A stretch of DNA of 64,000 nucleotides from Panax quinquefolius (taxonomy: Eukaryota; Streptophyta; Magnoliopsida; Apiales; Araliaceae). The stretch covers positions 83,080,005 through 83,144,004 of the forward strand of contig CM035165.1 in NCBI GenBank assembly GCA_020205615.1, written 5' to 3'. The notes beneath the pieces were generated by a model, which was not told where the DNA came from, made no database searches, and worked only from the letters and a program-made list of their open reading frames with translations. Both the position numbers and the translations under genes were made by a program. Positions 1-10,034 of this stretch are shown here, piece after piece. How positions within the stretch are numbered: the first letter of the stretch is position 1; the number at the start of each line of letters is the position of its first letter.

Positions 1-550
1 TCCACATAAAATCAATATTTTCCTCATCATATAAATCAATAATTAATTATTCACAAATAATATTACGAGAATCACAAGATCGACAACTGCAATAGTTCCG
101 AGAAAGAGGGGCTTTCAATAAGAATTTCTCCTTCTTGGTAGCTTGATTAGGTGACAAACCTCTCCTTGACAGAACTTTCTAGGCATTGCCAATAATGTTA
201 TCCAATAATATTATTGAGATAATATGAATTATTGCTAGATAATGGAAAATACTGTGCCGTGACAATTATTGAAACAACAATAATATAAAATATCAACGTA
301 GCAATTATTGAATTAATAAAATAAAATATTAAACAGTAATTACTGTAACAATTATTGAGTAATGCCTTCTTACGAATTTTTTTTTATCATGCTTCATGAA
401 TAGTACTCGTGAATAGTAACTCATGAATAGTAACTCGTGAATAGTAACTCATGAATAGTAACTCGTGAATAGTAACTCATGAATAGTAACTCATGAATAG
501 TAATTAAAAAAAATTGAATACTTTTATTTCATAAAATTTGGGGTCTTACA
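1..550 (-). mobile_element. LTR A (reverse), partial, upstream end
   Basis: This is a long terminal repeat of the A family in reverse orientation. It matches 35712-36080 and 60720-61080 closely and ends at 550 with GGGGTCTTACA, the reverse complement of an LTR start (TGTAAGACCCC). The rest lies left of the window. A forward A LTR begins immediately after it, so the reverse copy probably inserted into the forward one. The 5 bp after the end are CATGG, and the matching target duplication would be outside the window. Confidence 0.8.
394..505. repeat. 14-bp minisatellite in LTR A
   Basis: There are eight tandem copies of a 14-bp unit of the form TCRTGAATAGTAAC. The third base alternates A/G for most of the array, which suggests growth by 28-bp dimers. 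Shorter versions sit in the other reverse A LTRs near 32280-32435 and 59945-60000, so copy number varies between insertions. Confidence 0.9.
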
Positions 551-1117
551 CATGGTCGTAGTGCAGGGGTGATTCGATGATGTGGATTATTTATTAAGCT
601 GAGTCTCAGCGATAAAATTCATGAAAAACCTTTTAAATCATAGAAGATAGTAGATTTTATTCTCTACTTGACTCTTCTAATGGATTGCTTGTTTCGCTGT
701 AGTTAAACTTGATAGTTATTATATTTTATCAGTTTAACACTGTTGAAGGCTAACGATAAATTATTCCGCATTATCTTAGTCATAATATTTCTTCTTTGGG
801 CTAGTTGAGCTCACCCTTTCTTTCACTTTGTTCTCTTGAAATGAAAAGCGAATTTGGGACTAGTCGGGGAACAGAGTGATGGTCCTAGATAGAGCATTAG
901 TAGTCCTCACTATTCTGTGAAATAGTGTGATAATAATTGTAATGAGGACTCCTTTTGAGTTTGTATACTCTCTAGTAGGAAATATTTGTATTCAAGCCTT
1001 ACGATTTATGTTTTGTCGTATTGCATACGGTTGTATTATTAAGTTGTATTTGAATTCTGTACCATGTATCTGGCGACTCAAGATGGGTGATGTATACCTA
1101 ATTTTGGGGGCGTCACA
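551..1117 (+). mobile_element. LTR A (forward), 3' part
   Basis: This is the 3' third of a forward A LTR, ending at 1117 with GGGGGCGTCACA. It aligns with 34450-34994 and 47290-47846. The 5' part is cut off by the reverse A LTR and lies outside the window. It sits inside LTR B: the next base continues a sequence that is uninterrupted in the other B LTR at about 27173. No primer site follows, so it is a solo LTR or fragment. Confidence 0.85.
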
Positions 1118-1253
1118 GGTGACCCATGGGGCATGTGGGCCGGCCACTTGGCCACCAAGTAAGGGTGGTGGCCAAGTAAACTTGGTGTCTAAGTTTGGAA
1201 TAGTAAGGAGGTTAAGGGGGCGAAATGACTAAATTGCCCTAGCTTTGGTTTTC

Positions 1254-1261
1254 TATAAATA
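1254..1261 (+). promoter_or_regulatory. TATA box of LTR B (5' copy)
   Basis: TATAAATA lies in the U3-like part of LTR B and is conserved at 27305-27312 in the other copy. A GA tract follows about 50 bp downstream, where transcription would be expected to start. Promoter activity is inferred. Confidence 0.6.
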
Positions 1262-1308
1262 GAAAGCTAAATTTTCATTTTCTAGGATTTTGAAAATCCT
1301 ATAACTTG

Positions 1309-1332
1309 AGAGAGAGAGAGAGAGAGAGAGAG
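1309..1332. repeat. (GA)n microsatellite in LTR B
   Basis: This is a run of about 12 GA units just downstream of the LTR B TATA box. The same tract is at about 27359-27383 in the other copy. Confidence 0.9.
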
Positions 1333-2915
1333 CTCGGATGAAGAGGAAGAGGAAGAGCGTGAGCATGAATGCTCAGATCAAAAGTGATCGTGAAATAGAA
1401 GAGCTTGCAAATTGTCGGCTTTGTATAACGGAAGAGAATTAAAGAAGAACGGTAATCCGAACCCTAGTTTCTTTTAATATTTTCTTTAAGTTTAATATGA
1501 TTAAAACATAGCTTAATGAGAATAGGGAGAAGATGATGTTAGAAATGATTTCATATGGTTGAAATCATGAGAAAAGAAGTAATAAGAATTAGAAATTTAG
1601 TTTATAAATTTCTAAAGGAAGTATAAGATTCATAAGGGTTTTGAGCGATCCAAATGAATCCTATGAACAATTAGGTGAAATAAGCAAGGAATAATGTTCT
1701 ATAACATCAAATTCCAAGAAAAAGTAGAATCGTAATCCAAAATATCGATTAAACTGAAGAACGAACGAAGAACGGGAAGAACACGAAGAATGTTGTTGAT
1801 GGACAAATTTAAAACCATCGTAGGATAATTGTTGTTGATGGACAAGTTTAAAACCATCGTGTATAAGTTAGTTGCATATTGCTTGGTTAGGAACGGTAGA
1901 AACGTTCATGAAGAACAGATTAAAAGTTAGCTATAACGAAGTTATGATGAAATTTTTGTAAATGACAAACGAGAATTAGAAAGTTAATAAATGAACCCGA
2001 ACGTGTAGGGTTTCATAAGAAAGTAAGAGAATGTAGAAAATGTGAGTCGTGGACTCAAGAACGAACGAGTTCGGATGACCGAATTACGGATAAACGAGCG
2101 AAGAACGTTAAAAGCGTAAAAATGAACGAATGGATAAGATTAAGCCAATGGAACGGCACGTTAACGGATTCAAAACGAAGTTCTGTCTGAATGGTATGGA
2201 AGTACGTAAGATAAGAAAGACAATGGTTTTGGAACAACCTCGTTCCGAGTTATAACGAAGAAGTTACGAGATCGTAATGTACGTGTCTCAAACTTAATGA
2301 AAGACTTAGAAAAAATTTCTAGGGTTTTGTCTGGTTAGCTTGTACCGGATAGCTATGAAGTGGGCGTAGTAAGTGGCTGAAACCATAATCTTCTAGAGTG
2401 GTACTACTGCAGATCGAGAGATAACAAAGGACTTGGCTTGTGCATATTTCGACGGAAGAGAGAGAGAGAGAAGTAGGTCATGCATGCACGAGAGAGGAAA
2501 GGAAGAACGCAATGGCCATGGCACGGATGCGAGCAATGCCAGTAAATGAGATTTTTAGTTCGATTCTTTGGATGATGTGCAAGAAAGAAGTATGAACATG
2601 TAGTTCACGTAATGTAACACTCAATCAAGTGTTTTAAACCTTTAGTGAAGGTCGAACGGAAAGATTCAGCGAGATTAAAAGATAGAATGTAAGAGCTAGA
2701 TTACGTAACCGATATCCGGGGACCGTAGTCGTAATGAACGTACGTGAGGGATTACTGTGATTGTGATTCCTTAGACGTTGGGTGATGAAGGTAATGAATA
2801 ACATTCCAATGTTATGTCAAGGTAAGAGAGATAAGTGTAAAGCGTATAGACACTATGAATGCAACGTTTTTGCGATGAACGATCGATCTTAGCATACAAT
2901 TAACGGTATGGCTTC

Positions 2916-2920
2916 GACAT
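2916..2920. repeat. Target site duplication of element C, left
   Basis: GACAT directly precedes the LTR start TGTAACAACC. The same five bases follow the last LTR at 22641-22645, and LTR B reads straight through one copy at about 28857. Confidence 0.92.
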
Positions 2921-4173
2921 TGTAACAACCCGATATTTTCTGTATAAATAAATCAGAAATTTTGCATATAATTTTTTTTTATTTTAAGGATGAGAATTTG
3001 TACAAGATAATGAGTATATTTAATTATGTGATAAATAAAAATATATTTATTACATGAATTATTACAAATAATTTAATTTAGAATTATTGCTCATTATAAA
3101 TTATATTCTTACAATAATTAGTTTTATAGTAAAAATGTTTTTATTAATTAATTTCCATGAAAATATGATTTTATATTATTTAAATAATATATGAAATGGT
3201 TATTAGAATTATTATAATAATTAGTTTATTTTATTATATGAATTTAAATTATAATAATTAAGTTAATTATTTTAACTTAATTAATAAAGGTAGGTAAGCC
3301 AGATAAAGCAGATATGGAATCCAAACCCTAATTTTGGGATTTTTATCAAAGAATAATATTATATTATTATTTGTTAGAGTTATAAATATATGCTATGGGT
3401 GTAAGGTTAATCTGGGGAGCAGTTTTATTATAACATGCAAAACCCTAGTATTCTATTAAACCCTAATTTCAAAGTCATATGAGATTTTAAAATCTGTTAA
3501 GATACTGTGTTATGTGGTGTATGATGTGTATTATAAATATTGGATGCTATTTGGAAAATCCTAATTATAGGAGATATTAATTGTAAATTAAAACCCTAAT
3601 TTCGTAAATTAGAAACCCTAAATAATAATTAGCTAATTGCTAAATGGAAAAACCTAATTTAAAATTCAAGTGGAGTTAAATAATTGTATATAAGCGTGAT
3701 ATATGATGTATGTTATGTTTTATATAATTTTATATTGATTAGGTAAACCCTAATTAATAATTAGAAAAACCATATTATTTATGTCATAAACCCTAAATTG
3801 TAAATTATTAACCCTAATCACTAATTAAGCAAGCTTAATGTTAATTAGTGATTTAGTAAAACAAATTTCCAAGCTCAAGGTAATTAGTAAACCTAAGCTA
3901 ATTAGAAACCCTAATTTGGAATTTAAGGAAACTAATTTCTATTATGTTATAAACCCTAATTTGCTAATTGGTGCCCTAATTGCTAAATTAGCAAGGTTAA
4001 TTATGATTAGTAAATTTTAAACACAAATGTTCAAGTAATCGAATTAGAAAACTAATTATATTTAGTAAACTCTAATTTATATTATTATTATTTTTTGGAA
4101 TCTAAATTGTTATTTATTTTTAAATCCTAATTTTGGAAATTCTAGAAATTGTTTTTAAAACCCTAAAATGGTC

Positions 4174-4217
4174 CAAACCCTAAACCCTAACCCAAACCCT
4201 AAACGCTAAGGGTTTGC
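4174..4217. repeat. Telomere-like AAACCCTA cluster in LTR C1
   Basis: A short cluster of AAACCCTAA units with variants (AACCC, AAACGCTAA) lies in the LTR and ends in an inverted AGGGTTT. The matching clusters are at about 11337-11378 and 18510-18550. Many single AAACCCTAA motifs are scattered over the preceding 800 bp. It is far too short to be a telomere. Confidence 0.85.
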
Positions 4218-4467
4218 AAGGATTACAAGATTGCCCTTAATTTTAAAAGCCAAATGACCTTTTTGCCCCTCTTGTATTATTGAATCTAATATAGGTTTTG
4301 ACCTTAGGTGAGTTGGTGACCTAATTTCATCAAAACTCATATGACAAAATCAACAGCAATCAGCCTCATATAAGCCACTTAGTTCAGCAAATTCATTGTA
4401 TGCAATATATATAGAGATCAAGAGAGAGAAAGTGTAATAACTTAGCTCATTTTTGCTCAAATACTCA

Positions 4468-4469
<2 letters not shown>

Positions 4470-4505
<36 letters not shown>
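4470..4505. repeat. (CT)n microsatellite in LTR C1
   Basis: This is a pure CT run. The equivalents in LTR2 (11636-11669) and LTR3 (18803-18848) differ in length. Confidence 0.92.
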
Positions 4506-4509
<4 letters not shown>

Positions 4510-4964
4510 AGACCCACGGAATTATTAGCTAGACCAGTTCCAAAACACAGCCCCACGAGATCCACTAACAAATCAAAAGCCAAGAAATCAGATTTGCTCA
4601 TTTAAAGGTATAAAACCCTAATAAAAATTCGACCTTTAATCTGCTGTTAGAATTTGTGATTATGTGTTGTAATATGTTCTATGTAGTGTCTATAAGTGAT
4701 CTGGGTTGCTAGATGTTAAATCCATAACATCCAGAGGCTCGAATTTGAAGATTTCAAAAATCTGGAAAATTTTATTTTGTGTTCTGACAACTACATGTCA
4801 GACCCCGTGGATCTTTTGTTGTTACGTGTTTTTGTTGTTTAAAGGTTTGATTTTGTAGTATGTTGTGAGATCTGTGTTTTGGAACTGATATCATGACCAG
4901 ATCGTGCATATATAGTAAGATATTTGTGGTCAAACCACGTTGACCGGCCGTGCGATCGGGCATT

Positions 4965-5415
4965 TCAGGTAACCTTAAAGCGCGAGAAAAGAACTGACAA
5001 GATATTCGTGAGTCTTCATCTTGCTGATGTTTGATGTGTTGTTGTTTTTATTATAATGATATCGTAATATATTATATTACCTACAATCTCATGCCTTAAT
5101 AGAACCTAAATAATCAACAGGTTGGATTTGGTGGGGAGGTCGAACTAGTTAAGACGCATTACTGCGTTTACGCTTTTCTGGGTAACCCAGAAAACATAAA
5201 ACGTCGTTATACTTATCGTGGTTTAATGGGATGATATTTCTTGATTATGATGTTGTTATATGTATTTTATCTGATGCATCTCTTCCTTGTTAGGTGGGCT
5301 ACCTACTGAAACCTCGAATGCACAAAACCATTAACATGATTGCTAGTTGTACGTAGTAGCTCAAAGATGACTGCTCGAACTGTTTTTCATTTCTGGGTAA
5401 CCTAGAAATGAAGAA
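4965..5415. repeat. GGTAACC palindromes at about 213-bp spacing, LTR C1
   Basis: Three inverted repeats are centred on GGTAACC near 4971, 5184 and 5399. The middle one has ten-base arms around GGGTAACCC (5174-5194). The third has arms TTCATTTC/GAAATGAA with one mismatch. The same three sites recur in LTR2 (about 12145, 12358, 12573) and LTR3 (19313, 19525, 19734). Confidence 0.75.
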
Positions 5416-5674
5416 TAGCTCTGACAAGGTTTTAGGAAGACCAGATCTCGTTTGTTTTATGTAGTGTGGTCATGATTGTTGTTGTATCATGAAGTGTTAC
5501 ACTAGTACTACACGCTCTAATGCTTAGTTGGTCCAGAATCACACTACACACTGAATTATTGGTTGTCAAACTTGCTTACTCGGTATTTTATGAATTTTAA
5601 GGTGAAGCTCAAGAAACGTTGAAGAACACCTATAATGACAGTTTCATCTTATATAAAGGTCATTAGCGACATTT

Positions 5675-6850
5675 AATTTATAAATTAATTATTTTTATTA
5701 AATAATTAGTATTAATTAGTTTTTAATTATGAAAAATACAAAATAAATTATTAAAAATTATTTTTAAATCTGAAAATTAGTTTTTAATTATTTTGAATAT
5801 ATTTCATAAATATTTAATATTTTTGGAATATTAAAAGTATTTAATTTATTTAATTATAATATTAAATAAATTATTTAAAAATAATTTTAATACATGAAAA
5901 TTATTTAAAATTATATTATGGTATAAGAAAATAATTAAAGTTATTTTGATAACTTTTAATATTTTGTGATGAATTTCATTAATTAATTAATATTAATGAT
6001 AATTAAGTTATTTATTGAATATATTAAATAAATGATGAAAAATAGAATTAATGATTTAAAAATTATAGAAAAATGATTTAAAGATTATAAAAGTATTTTA
6101 AGTTATAAATCTAATTAACTTTTGATATTTTGTCATGAAAAATATTGATATTTTAATATTAATGATATTAAATTTATTTAATAATTATATTAAATAAATT
6201 AGTTCAAAAATGATTTTAATATTAGAAAAATCATTTTAAATGAAAATAAATAGTTTAAAAATATTTTAAGTTATAAATTATAACTTTCAATATTACAAGG
6301 TAAATTTCATTAATTTTTACTATTAATGATATAAGAATTATTTAATAATTATATTAAATAAATTAGTTTAAAATGATTTTAATATTTTAAAAATCATTTA
6401 AAATGAAAATAAAGTGTTTAAAAATATTTTAAGTCATAAATTATAACTTTTAATATTTAAAGGAAAATTTCATTATTAATTTAATATTATTAATGATATT
6501 AGATTTATTTAATAATTATATTAAATAAATAGTTTAAAATGGTTTTATTTATTTAAAATCATTTAAAAAGGATATAAATGAATTTAAAATATTTTAAGTT
6601 ATGATTAAGGACTTTTAATATTTTGGAAAGTAATACATTAATACTTTAATATTAATGATAATTATTTAAAATGATTTTAATTCTTTTAAAAATCATTTAA
6701 GTGTAATATTAATACTTTAAAAGTATTTTGAGTTATTATAAATAACTTTAACATTTTGACAATGCTCTCATTAATAGCTTAATATTAATTAAATATTAAT
6801 GATAATAGAATTATTTAATATTTAAATCATTTAATAATGATTCCAGTGTT
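5675..6850. repeat. AT-rich array of about 165-bp units, LTR C1
   Basis: ATTAATGAT recurs near 5992, 6158, 6322, 6489, 6651 and 6796, spacings of about 162-167 bp apart from a shorter last one. Between anchors the same order of words recurs: TTATTTAATAATTATATTAA, AAAATGATTTTAAT, AAATCATTT, AATATTTTAAGTTAT, AACTTTTAATATTT. This is a degenerate tandem array of about seven units within the LTR. Confidence 0.8.
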
Positions 6851-7449
6851 TGAAAATGCGTGATAAAAGATAATAACTATTTAAAAATTGTTATAAGTCA
6901 ATTAAAAATAATATGACTGATACTTACAGATATTGAGCAACAGAATAGAGTCTTAGACTCAATAATTACCCGATAAAGTCATCGGTAGACCGATATATTT
7001 CAGAAATTGATCTGAACTTAGATATTTTGACTGTGTTTATGTTTGTTTGTGAGTCAATGACTGTTAAATATATTTGACAATGTGATTAGGTTATATGCTG
7101 ACTACAATAAGCAGTGCTATGTGTTATAGTATGTTATTCTAATCGATCAAATGATCTTATTACTGATAGGTGTTATATAAAGATAGAACTAAGTTACTGA
7201 ATCGTATAGCGGTAGATCGTGCAAGTATCTTACCTTTGCATTTCCTTTATGCAATGGACATGAGTAAGAAGTTTCAGAATTATATTATTATTATACTATA
7301 TTAATAACTCTGTTGTGATATATTCTATATCCGATCATTATTTATCAACATGTTAGTATAAGATAATTCAAATATATATTATGTTTGTTAATTTCTAAAT
7401 ATGGTTATACAAGTGTCCCCACTTGGATAATCATTATATTTAAACACAT

Positions 7450-7452
<3 letters not shown>

Positions 7453-7485
<33 letters not shown>
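7453..7485. repeat. (TA)n microsatellite in LTR C1
   Basis: This is a TA run. The equivalents at 14630-14682 and 21788-21825 differ in length between LTR copies. Confidence 0.92.
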
Positions 7486-7486
<1 letters not shown>

Positions 7487-8300
7487 TCGTCTAAGATATT
7501 TGATCAGTTAGACACAAATTTTGAAATGTCGTTGAATATGATAAAAACCTTTTTGTATCCAATCAAATTGTTTTGGTTTGGATTCCAGTCTAAGTATGAA
7601 CATCTCGATCACGGGAAAATTTTTATGCGCCAAGGCGGACAAAGGATGAACGATAATATCGTTCTAGCAATGTAATATTGATTAATCTGAGGCCCATGAG
7701 ATGTACACCTCCTACTAGTAAGTTATGACGGTTTGCAGATGAAGTTCTGTTAAACCTTAGCAAAAACTAAAAACAATGTTCATAGTATGTCGACTACCTT
7801 ATATATATAGTCTATACGTAGTTTCAAAAATTTGAGATAGAATTGTTATGTTATTATTATCGGTTCAGTTTACTTCACAACTATAAATTCTTTATAGAAG
7901 TGATGTACAAAGAAAATATTTATTTCTTTCAGCTAATTATATTTATAATTGTTATTACTTGCTGGGCACCCAAATGCTCATTCTTGCTTTAAATTAAATG
8001 TTTTCAGTTAGGCATGATCAACCCAAAGTTTCAGACAGGAATAAGTGAAAAGGAAAGCAAACAGTATATGTTTAATGGTATCTTTTGTAATAGTTAGACT
8101 GTATTAAGATAATGATATGTATTATATATCATGTAAATAATGTAGTAAAGGTTGCGTACTTGGGATTAGACTCTGATAAGTGTAAGTTAAGTTGGATTTT
8201 TATATTATTGTTATTATTATTAGTATTATTCCGCTCATAGAAATGGTATCGTGAAGAACCGAGTTCGGGTTTTAAGTACCCGAGTTTGGGGTCTTCACAA

Positions 8301-8320
8301 GTTGGTATCAGAGCATAGGG
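8301..8320 (+). promoter_or_regulatory. Primer binding site of element C, unit 1
   Basis: TTGGTATCAGAGCATAGG begins two bases after the LTR end. TGGTATCAGAGC is the complement of the 3' end of plant initiator methionine tRNA, the usual primer of plant Gypsy and Copia elements. Confidence 0.9.
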
Positions 8321-8457
8321 TTAGAAACCTTAGGTGGGTAAGACCTTAGGCTATAACCTTAGAACAGAGGAAAACGTTGAAAATACAATTAACTCATATA
8401 GAGTTTAAAAAGGAGATGAATTGAATTAGTTCATCGTCAAATAAAATAAAAGATAAC

Positions 8458-8694
8458 TTGTATAAAGCCATTATTTGCTGTGTGTATATATTAGTTGATA
8501 ATCAGGATAACTTAAGTGTGTATATGTCAGATAGAAAAGGATTAGGATACTTTCAAATCATAAAGAACAAGTCAATCTCCATAACCGAGCCAATATCGAA
8601 GCCAATAGCTGAAATAGAGGCTCACATTGAAAGCTACCTCAATGAGGTGGTTATTTTGAAAAGTATAGTACCGGACCCTGAAACGATAGTATGA
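8458..8694 (+). other. Small open frame upstream of gag remnant (unknown)
   Basis: An open frame of 78 codons (first codon TTG; first ATG at 8527) lies between the primer site and the gag remnant. From that methionine to the stop, the peptide is identical in unit 2 (15728-15898): polar, with an acidic mid-part (AEIEAHIESYLNE) and a short hydrophobic patch. I do not recognise it. Its place between PBS and gag matches that of the extra acidic frame in element F (62058-62825), but I see no sequence similarity. It may be a leftover of such a frame or chance. The two units are near identical in DNA, so conservation alone does not prove coding. Confidence 0.3.
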
Positions 8695-9281
8695 CTGATA
8701 GGTAAAGTATAGTTAAAGAATATGTGGTCAATGTCGAGTTCTTAAACTCATATGTTTGTGGTGAGTTCTTAAACTCATAATGTATGGTCAGTTGTACGAA
8801 CTAGGTGTAGTTAGGTGTGAATGGATTATTGAGGATAATGGGAATAGACAGATTTCTAAGCAATTGATCCTTAGTGTAGACGTAAGAAATAAGTAGTACT
8901 AATATTACTGGATTATGTATGATTCTATGTTGTGTATATGATAGGTATGTTTGTATAAGATAATATTTTTAAATTTTGTATAAGTTGTGGCGGTGATTCA
9001 AACTTTTTGAGTCACAAAAAGATATAATGGATGATTAAAGCAATATGTATGGTATGTCAAGTGATATAAGTATGAAGTGATATGAGATTAATAAATTTAT
9101 ATGGGATTAATGAAATAAGTTGGTATAAAGATAGTAGTTAATTATATGAGTACTAGTTAATACATAAAACCAAAATTTTAAAATTCTAATATTTTGAGTA
9201 CATGATAATTTGAATATAGAATTTTGCGTTATATGATTATACGTATACGATAAGGCTTAGAATAAAGAATAAATTGTGATA

Positions 9282-9790
9282 ATGCCGTCAAGGAGACGAA
9301 AATGAAATACACGGACAGAAGAACCTGTCAACAAACGTTGGAAGACAACCGGACGACTAATTTTCGAAATATTTCAAGTTATGCGAATATGGACGATCAA
9401 GCTATAGAATGGAATACCGATAACGTCAAAGGAGGATCATCGCCAGATTTAGAAGATCAACCTATTTGCTAAGCGTTTGTGATAGCTAGGGTAACGAATG
9501 GGAAAAAGATAGTTTTGTCACCTATACGATAAAATGAAAGGAGATAAAGGGCAAGTCTGTGTGTTTTAAGTGTGAATCAATGGAGTATAAGGTGGAAGAC
9601 TGTCCAAGAAGGAGAAAGGAGGCAAGGAATGCGAATACGGGAAAACGCAGCAGGACATTGGCGACGACGGGACCAACATCAACAAATAAACCAACGAAAT
9701 CAACCGCAAGCGTCTTCAACATGACCTTTCAAGAAACTGTAGCAGCCGGGGATGCAACTCCAGGTATTATTCAAACAAATTTTATTTTCT
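9282..9790 (+). pseudogene. gag remnant, element C unit 1
   Basis: The frame opens at 9282 with MPSRRRK then a stop. MPxRRR is a frequent start of plant chromovirus Gag proteins (compare MPPRRR in element F). About 270 bp later, from 9544, a frame reads KGKSVCFKCESME then Y-K-V-E-D-C and PRRRKEA. This is a CCHC zinc knuckle of Gag nucleocapsid (C-x2-C-x4-H-x4-C) with tyrosine at the histidine position. The capsid part between is missing or unrecognisable. Downstream residues (TGPTSTNKPTKSTAS) are a low-complexity tail. It is clearly non-functional as a structural protein. Unit 2 carries the same remnant. Confidence 0.75.
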
Positions 9791-10014
9791 TATATATTAT
9801 TTTCTTATATATAGTAAATTATTTTATAAATTATTTTGAAGGAGGAATTTGAGTTCTTTTAGAAATCAAATTTCTGTTTAAGAATATAGATAAGCTTTAT
9901 GTTGAATAGTTAAGAGATCAGCTCGATCAATTTTGATCGAGATCTACTTATAATGATTGTGTATGCTATGTACCCTGGTATGTATAGGTTTTAAAACGGT
10001 GATTCCGGGGACGG

Positions 10015-10034
10015 AATCTTTATAAGGAGGTGAA
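10015..10034 (+). promoter_or_regulatory. Polypurine tract, element C unit 1
   Basis: TTATAAGGAGGTGAA directly precedes the start of LTR2 and follows GGGGACGGAATC, a motif common before plant Gypsy polypurine tracts. It would prime plus-strand synthesis. Confidence 0.75.

Larger units (their letters stand above)
1118..2920 (+). mobile_element. LTR B, 5' copy, first visible segment
   Basis: This aligns with about 27173-28860 of the downstream B LTR. Both share the TATAAATA box, a GA tract and the following transcribed-type sequence. It is broken at 2920 by element C and resumes at 22641, both sides carrying GACAT. Its own beginning lies beyond the A LTR insertion and outside the window. Confidence 0.9.
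2921..8299 (+). mobile_element. LTR C1 (5379 bp)
   Basis: It starts TGTAACAACCCG and ends GTCTTCACA. Inside, in order: a block rich in AAACCCTAA-like motifs (about 3300-4220), a CT tract, three GGTAACC-centred palindromes, an AT-rich array of about 165-bp units, a TA tract, and a 3' segment with TTTTCAG that resembles LTRs B, D and F. No coding potential is apparent. A 60-residue open frame at 3838 recurs in all three LTRs only because the LTRs are copies. Confidence 0.92.
8300..10034 (+). mobile_element. Internal region C1 (1735 bp)
   Basis: This lies between LTR1 and LTR2. It holds the primer site, a short open frame (8458-8694), the start and zinc-knuckle ends of a gag gene with the middle missing (9282-9780), and a purine tract before LTR2. 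No pol is present. It would need proteins from another element. Confidence 0.9.

Noticed and set aside
3838..4020. 60-residue open frame repeated at 3838, 11004 and 18174
   Set aside because: It lies in LTR C and recurs only because the LTR recurs; it is a by-product of AAACCCTAA/AATTAG-rich sequence, with no domain.
4174..4217. True interstitial telomere or chromosome end
   Set aside because: It has only a few imperfect units, repeated at the same place in three LTR copies.
4350..4601. Open frame with an RE-repeat peptide
   Set aside because: It is the translation of the CT microsatellite in LTR C1.
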